Made by a program: the position numbers and the translations under genes. A stretch of 21,777 bases of DNA from Paulinella micropora (taxonomy: Eukaryota; Cercozoa; Imbricatea; Euglyphida): positions 284,446-306,222 of the forward strand of contig BJOX01000313.1 in assembly GCA_009731375.1 (NCBI GenBank), given 5' to 3'. Below the pieces are notes generated by a model. The model saw only the letters and a program-made list of their open reading frames with translations. It was not told the DNA's origin and did not search any database. This document shows positions 18,835-21,777 of this stretch, piece after piece; position 1 is the first letter of the stretch; every line of letters begins with the position of its first letter.

Positions 18835-21614
18835 CAAGGCCTTCGAGGTGCGCGTGGAGCCCAAGTCAGAAAACACCTTCAACGACGACTTCTGGCAAAG
18901 TCTGGACATGGTTCCCAAGAAATTATACATACATACATGCATACACCCCCCCGCCTCCTCGATCTCTCATGTGTATACTTGTCGTCTATTCTTTGGGGTT
19001 GCCCTTCGTGTGTGTATGTGTGTGTGTGTTTTCCACATGGCTTGTGGTGATGTTGTCGACATCAGGTAATCAACGCGTTGGACAACAACATCGCGCGACA
19101 GTACACAGACAGCAAGTGCGTGCTGTACGAGAAGCCCTTGTTCGAGTCGGGCACACTGGGCACCAAGGTATGTATCTATGTATGGATGGATGGATGGATG
19201 TATGGATGCATGGATCGATGGATGGATCGATGGATGGATCGATGGATGGATGGATGGATCGATGGATGGATGGATATGTATTATGAATGTATGTACGTAC
19301 GTACGTACGTATGTATGTATGTATGTATGTATGTATGTATGTATGTATGTATGTATGAATGTATGTATGTATGTTATGTATGTATGTTTGTATGTTATGT
19401 ATGTATGTATGTATGTATGTATGTATGTATGTATGTATGTATGTTATGTATGTATGTATGTATGTTATGTATGTATGTATGTATGTATGTATGTATGTAT
19501 GTATGTATGAATGTTTGTTTGTATGTATGTATGTATGTATGTATGTAATGTAATGTAATGTAATGTAATGTAATGTATGTATGTATGTATGTATGTATGT
19601 AATGTATGTAATGTATGTAATGTATGCAATGTATGTAATGTATGTAATGTATGTAATGTATGTAATGTATGTAAAGTGTAATGTATGTAATGTATGTAAT
19701 GTATGTAATGTAATGTATGTAATGTATGTAATGTATATATGTATGTATGTATGTAATGTATGTAATGTATGTCATGTATGTAATGTATGTTATGTATGTT
19801 ATGTATGTAATGTATGTAATGTAATGTAATGTAATCTAATGTAATGTATGTAATGTAATGTAATGTAATGTATGTAATGTAATGTAATGTAATGAATGTA
19901 ATGTATGTAATGTATGTATGTATATGTATATATGTATGTATGTATATGTATGTATGTATGTATATGTATGTATGTATGAATGTATGTATGTATGTATGTA
20001 TGTATGTATGTATGCATGCATGCATCCATGCATGCATGCATCCATGCATCCATGCATGCATGCATCCATGCATGCATGCATCCATGCATCCATGCATGCA
20101 TCAATCCATGCATGCATGCATGCATGTATGTATGTATGTATGTATGCATGTATGTATGTATGCATGTATGTATGTATGCATGTATGTATGCATGTATGTA
20201 TGTAGGCCAACACTGCTATCTGTATTCCTCACAAGACTCCGAGCTACAGCGAAGGTGTGGTGGCAGGCGAGGGACAAGGCATTGCCAAGTGCACTCTGCG
20301 CAATTTTCCTTCACTGCCGCTGCATTGCATCGAGTGGGCGCGAGAGATCTTCGACGACCTTGTACGTATGTATGACATATGTACGTATGTATGCAAGACA
20401 TGTGTATGTTTTAAATACATGTTGAGAAGTACGTAGAAGTATGTGTGTTCATCAAATCTGTGTAAATGTATGCATGTGTGAACGTGTGGGTGTATGTAGT
20501 TTGTGTCAGGAGCAGACAACGCCAACAGCCTGCTAGAGGTATGTATGTATGTATTTATGTAGGTAGGTAGGTAGGTAGGTAGGTAGGTAGGTATGTATGT
20601 ATGTATGTATGTATGTATGCATGTATGCATGTATGTATGTATGTATGTATGTATGCATGTATGGTATGTATGGTATGTATGGTATGTATGTAATGTAATG
20701 TAATGTAATGTAATGTAATGTAATGTAAATGTAAATGTAAATGTAATGTAAATGTAATGTAAATGTAAATGTAAATGTAAATGTAATGTAATGTAATGTA
20801 ATTGTAATTGTAAATGTAATTGTAAATGTAAATGTAAATGTAAATGTGAATGTTAATGTAAATGTGAATGTAAATGTGAATGTAAACGTAAACGCAAACG
20901 CAAACGCAAACGTAAACGTGAACGCAAACGCAAACGCAAACGTGAACGTGAACGTGAACGTAAACGTGAACGTGAACGTTAAACGTAAACGTACGTAAAC
21001 GTAAATGTAAACGTAAATGTAAATGCAAAAGTAAACGTATTTATGTATGTATGTATGTATGTATGGTATGGTATGGTATGGTATGGTATGGTATGGTATG
21101 GTATGGTATGGTAATGGTAATGGTAATTGTAATGGTAATGGTAATGGTAATGGTAAGGGGGAAGGGGTATGGGGTATGGGGGAAGGGGTATGGGGTATGG
21201 GGTATGGGGTATGATATGTATGTATGTATGTATGCATGCATGCAGGACCGGGACGGGTACTTCAAGAAGCTGCAGCAGAGCCCACTCGAGGAGCGAGACT
21301 CACTGCAGGTAAGTGCAACCGACCTATCTCTCTCTCTCTCTCTCTCATCTGTCTGTCTGTCTTTTTCTTCTCTTTCTCTTTCTTTTCCCGTTCGAAGAAG
21401 CTCAAAAATTATAATTTAAGATGTATTTATGACGTCTGCTGGTCCACGTGCAGGCGGCTAAGACGTGGCTTGAGTACTCCAAGGACGCGTCTTTTGACAA
21501 GTGCTGCCAGATCATGTTTGAAGAGTTCCACCGCACATTCAGGGACATCATCAAGGTTCTTTACTTCACAACAACACGAATAATAGTAATAGTAATAGTA
21601 ATATAATAATAATG

Positions 21615-21657
<43 letters not shown>

Positions 21658-21777
21658 TAATAATAATAAAAGTGCTTCTCTGTCAATGGCTGATGCATTT
21701 CTGCACATGCGCCTCCATCGTCTCACCCGTGAGGGGAGTACGAAGAATTGACGATAAGCTCTAATGACACCCCCGCA
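11785..21777 (+). CDS. UBA1: Ubiquitin-activating enzyme E1 (UBA1-type), 3' truncated by the window end
   Basis: E1 activates ubiquitin with ATP and passes it, as a thioester, to E2 enzymes. Thirteen exons join to 695 codons (numbering from ATG 11785). Seen in order: the N-terminal inactive adenylation half with [11 protein letters not shown] (59-69); the first catalytic-cysteine half-domain region with [12 protein letters not shown] in exon 3; the end of the inactive half with [19 protein letters not shown] and [14 protein letters not shown]; the active adenylation half with [10 protein letters not shown] (466-475) and [17 protein letters not shown] (495-511); the ESGTLGTK motif; and the thioester Cys at 604 in [11 protein letters not shown]1 proteins are usually about 1000-1060 residues, so the rest of the second catalytic domain, the end of the adenylation domain and the ubiquitin-fold domain lie beyond 21777. 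About 20 residues between 517 and 518 appear missing and probably lie in the N gap 18340-18772. All tryptophans are TGG. UBA6/UBA7-type paralogues cannot be excluded, but in a protist the single UBA1 is most likely. Confidence 0.95.
12001..12065 (+). CDS. UBA1: E1 exon 2
   Basis: Acceptor GACTTAG|GG. It reads [20 protein letters not shown] plus Lys, the nucleotide-fold glycine loop of the inactive adenylation half. Donor AAG|GTAATG, phase 0. Introns 1 and 2 are both 74 nt and free of repeats, unlike all later ones. Confidence 0.9.
12140..12726 (+). CDS. UBA1: E1 exon 3 (inactive adenylation half and first catalytic-Cys half-domain)
   Basis: Acceptor TGTTAG|AAC. It starts [16 protein letters not shown], matching the family's N-(L/I)-x-L-(A/T)-G-(P/V)-x-x-(V/I) segment, and runs 195 codons through [15 protein letters not shown] and [12 protein letters not shown]. 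It ends phase 2 at AAAGG|GTCAGC. The T5 and T4 runs inside it keep frame. Confidence 0.93.
12747..12849. repeat. CT array (E1 intron 3)
   Basis: A nearly pure CT dinucleotide run that starts about 20 nt after the donor and enters the N gap. CT-rich sequence also borders the gap's right side. Confidence 0.95.
12850..13297. other. Assembly gap (448 N)
   Basis: Lies inside E1 intron 3. Exons 3 and 4 join without loss, so no coding sequence need be missing here. Confidence 0.95.
13298..13725. other. Unique tail of E1 intron 3
   Basis: Mostly non-repetitive intron with a short TGT run (about 13660-13690). The 3' splice site GTACTACGTTTACAG ends it. No gene is seen. Confidence 0.6.
13726..14017 (+). 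CDS. UBA1: E1 exon 4
   Basis: Acceptor GTTTACAG|G completes the split Gly codon from exon 3, so no exon is missing in the 448-N gap. It reads [15 protein letters not shown] and [20 protein letters not shown], the region before and after the family's GG-x-(V/I)-x-Q-V-K signature, and ends DEVVKLAK at AAG|GTGCGC, phase 0. Confidence 0.93.
14066..15700. repeat. TCTA, TCCA, 14-bp AATCTAATCTATCT and CCTA/CCCA arrays (E1 intron 4)
   Basis: In order: CTATC pentamers, TCTA with TCGA and CCAT blocks, about 14460-14730 a 14-bp unit AATCTAATCTATCT, a CGAATCGAATCTAT variant block (about 14740-14875), CTAAT and CTTT variants, TCTA, CCTA/CCCA (15478-15550), and a 9-bp TCCTCTCAA unit (15594-15640). Confidence 0.9.
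15749..15847 (+). repeat. Duplicated 3' splice site plus first 27 nt of E1 exon 5
   Basis: The 44-nt segment 15749-15792 is repeated at 15804-15847 with one mismatch: the third-last intron base is A in the first copy and C in the second. The 55-bp period is not a multiple of 3. The first copy keeps a usable-looking GACAG acceptor. Confidence 0.9.
15821..15877 (+). CDS. UBA1: E1 exon 5 (19 codons)
   Basis: Acceptor TGTGCCAG|GCA and donor CGGCAG|GTACAC, both phase 0. It encodes [19 protein letters not shown], the helix linking LAK of exon 4 to VALFAEAE of exon 6. The acceptor and first 27 nt are duplicated 55 nt upstream. The upstream copy would put the rest out of frame. Confidence 0.85.
15880..16515. 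repeat. TACA/TGCA array (E1 intron 5)
   Basis: CATA and CATG tetranucleotides from 3 nt after the donor to 3 nt before the acceptor, with ACGT (15912-15948) and GATA patches. The entire intron is repeat. Confidence 0.95.
16518..16695 (+). CDS. UBA1: E1 exon 6
   Basis: Acceptor CATACATAG|GTG, one base off the TACA repeat. It encodes [33 protein letters not shown] and [14 protein letters not shown], closing the inactive adenylation half. It ends phase 1 at AAAG|GTAGCA. An upstream GTCCCG donor (16669) is less likely because the join to exon 7 would not keep frame. Confidence 0.92.
16700..17780. repeat. TACA array with CA and TACG blocks (E1 intron 6)
   Basis: Tetranucleotide TACA/TGCA DNA with a CA run (about 16757-16785). 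CpG-bearing TACG/ACGTT blocks lie at about 16850-16940 and 17610-17768. The last 100 nt of the intron are less repetitive. Confidence 0.95.
17886..18115 (+). CDS. UBA1: E1 exon 7 (active adenylation domain)
   Basis: Acceptor GCCCGTAG|GA completes Gly, giving [18 protein letters not shown], the R-Y-D-x-x-x-A-x-F-G start of the active half. [10 protein letters not shown] is the ATP-binding loop, and [17 protein letters not shown] carries the Asp and Arg of the adenylation site. It ends HVGK at AAG|GTAGAG, phase 0. Confidence 0.95.
18148..18339. repeat. CT then GT array (E1 intron 7)
   Basis: A CT dinucleotide array with short T-rich interruptions, ending in a GT run against the N gap. Confidence 0.95.
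18340..18772. other. Assembly gap (433 N), probably hiding one E1 exon
   Basis: Flanked by CT/GT arrays. The family protein normally has about 20 residues between the segments encoded by exons 7 and 8, which are absent here. Confidence 0.8.
18773..18831. repeat. CT array before E1 exon 8
   Basis: A pure CT run that also serves as the pyrimidine tract for the exon 8 acceptor at 18837-18838. Confidence 0.95.
18839..18910 (+). CDS. UBA1: E1 exon 8
   Basis: Acceptor CGCTCAAG|GCC right after a CT array. It encodes [20 protein letters not shown] then SLDM, and continues in phase 0 into VINALDNN of exon 9. Donor ATG|GTTCCC is weak but is required by the family alignment. Confidence 0.85.
19066..19167 (+). 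CDS. UBA1: E1 exon 9
   Basis: Acceptor GACATCAG|GTA. It encodes [18 protein letters not shown] and [16 protein letters not shown], a hallmark E1 block of the active adenylation domain. Donor AAG|GTATGT flows into TATG/GGAT repeats. Confidence 0.95.
19168..20204. repeat. GGAT, TGTA, AATGT and TGCA arrays (E1 intron 10 in protein order)
   Basis: GGAT/TCGA (19181-19275), ACGT (19290-19312), TGTA with interruptions, AATGT and 9-bp TGTAATGTA units (about 19540-19910), then TGTA and CATG/CATC (about 20010-20130). Repeat fills the intron from donor to acceptor. Confidence 0.95.
20206..20361 (+). CDS. UBA1: E1 exon 10 (thioester cysteine)
   Basis: Acceptor TGTATGTAG|GCC, one base off the TGTA array. 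It encodes [17 protein letters not shown] and [20 protein letters not shown]. Cys604 (20290-20292) aligns with the catalytic Cys of the family C-T-L-(K/R)-N-F-P motif. The usual Pro two residues before it is Ala here, and the preceding residue is Lys. Donor CTT|GTACGT, phase 0. Confidence 0.93.
20500..20538 (+). CDS. UBA1: E1 exon 11 (13-codon microexon)
   Basis: Acceptor TATGTAG|TTT and donor GAG|GTATGT. It encodes [13 protein letters not shown], bridging the helix after [11 protein letters not shown] to DRDGYFKKL in phase 0. Its 39 nt sit between 138- and 707-nt introns. Confidence 0.75.
20539..21050. repeat. TATG, AGGT, AATGT and AAATGT/AAACGT arrays (E1 intron 12, first part)
   Basis: It starts at the donor GTATGTATG. 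The hexamer part changes from GTAAAT to GTAAAC, GCAAAC and GTGAAC at about 20720-21030, becoming CpG-rich. Confidence 0.9.
21051..21212 (+). repeat. TATGG, AATGGT and GGGGTAT/GGGGAAG arrays
   Basis: Pentamer TATGG, hexamer AATGGT, then eight runs of four or five G at 21157-21209 separated by 2-3 nt on the sense strand. Confidence 0.95.
21246..21308 (+). CDS. UBA1: E1 exon 12
   Basis: Acceptor GCATGCAG|GAC, one base off the TGCA repeat. It encodes [20 protein letters not shown] then Gln, in the second catalytic-cysteine domain. Donor CAG|GTAAGT is the consensus type. A G-quadruplex-prone tract ends 36 nt before the exon. Confidence 0.85.
21454..21555 (+). CDS. UBA1: E1 exon 13 (last complete exon in window)
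   Basis: Acceptor CACGTGCAG|GCG. It encodes [19 protein letters not shown] and [13 protein letters not shown], matching the helical second catalytic-cysteine domain. Donor AAG|GTTCTT, phase 0. The remaining 222 nt look intronic; no further E1 exon is recognisable. Confidence 0.9.
21578..21670. repeat. AATAGT and AAT trinucleotide array (E1 intron 14)
   Basis: Begins about 22 nt after the exon 13 donor. It is followed by about 105 nt of unique sequence to the window end. Confidence 0.95.

Overview
This is a nuclear genomic window from a eukaryote, probably a unicellular one; the sequence does not let me name the lineage. The genes have many introns with GT...AG ends. Nearly every intron is packed with simple tandem repeats (TGTA, TACA, TCTA, CT, AT, GGAA and longer units). 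The real coding signal is short, GC-richer exon islands that join in phase. Most long open frames in the window are tetranucleotide repeats read as protein and are not genes. Four N runs (8355-8364, 8713-8722, 12850-13297, 18340-18772) all abut low-complexity DNA.

Region 1 (1-7796, + strand): a CCCH zinc-finger, probable RNA-binding protein. Seven exons are visible and join to 1134 nt (377 codons plus TAA). Two CCCH fingers lie at the N-terminal side, a third sits at the extreme C terminus, and a long Asn/Met- then Ser/Gly/Tyr/Pro/Gln-rich low-complexity segment separates them. The 5' end probably lies before the window.

Region 2 (7797-11700): intergenic sequence. It holds poly(A)/poly(T) tracts with two small gaps, then a broken intron-bearing gene of unknown product (about 8725-10797, + strand) with at least six frame changes and in-frame TGA codons. 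An AT-rich stretch follows, with a diverged tandem duplication just upstream of the next gene.

Region 3 (11785 to the window end, + strand): the N-terminal two thirds of a ubiquitin-activating enzyme E1 (UBA1-type). Thirteen exons are visible (2085 nt, 695 codons, all phases compatible). One short exon is inferred to be lost in the 433-nt gap, and the C-terminal part runs off the window.

All three genes are on the + strand. The two intact ones have unrelated housekeeping-type roles (RNA binding; ubiquitin activation), and nothing shows that they act together. The most unusual aspect is how repeats and splicing interlock: splice donors run straight into GTAT arrays, several acceptors are one base away from the repeat unit, splice-site regions are locally duplicated (1757-1873, 15749-15847), a strong G-quadruplex tract lies 36 nt before an exon, and a 16-nt AT motif recurs upstream of AG sites in the broken gene.
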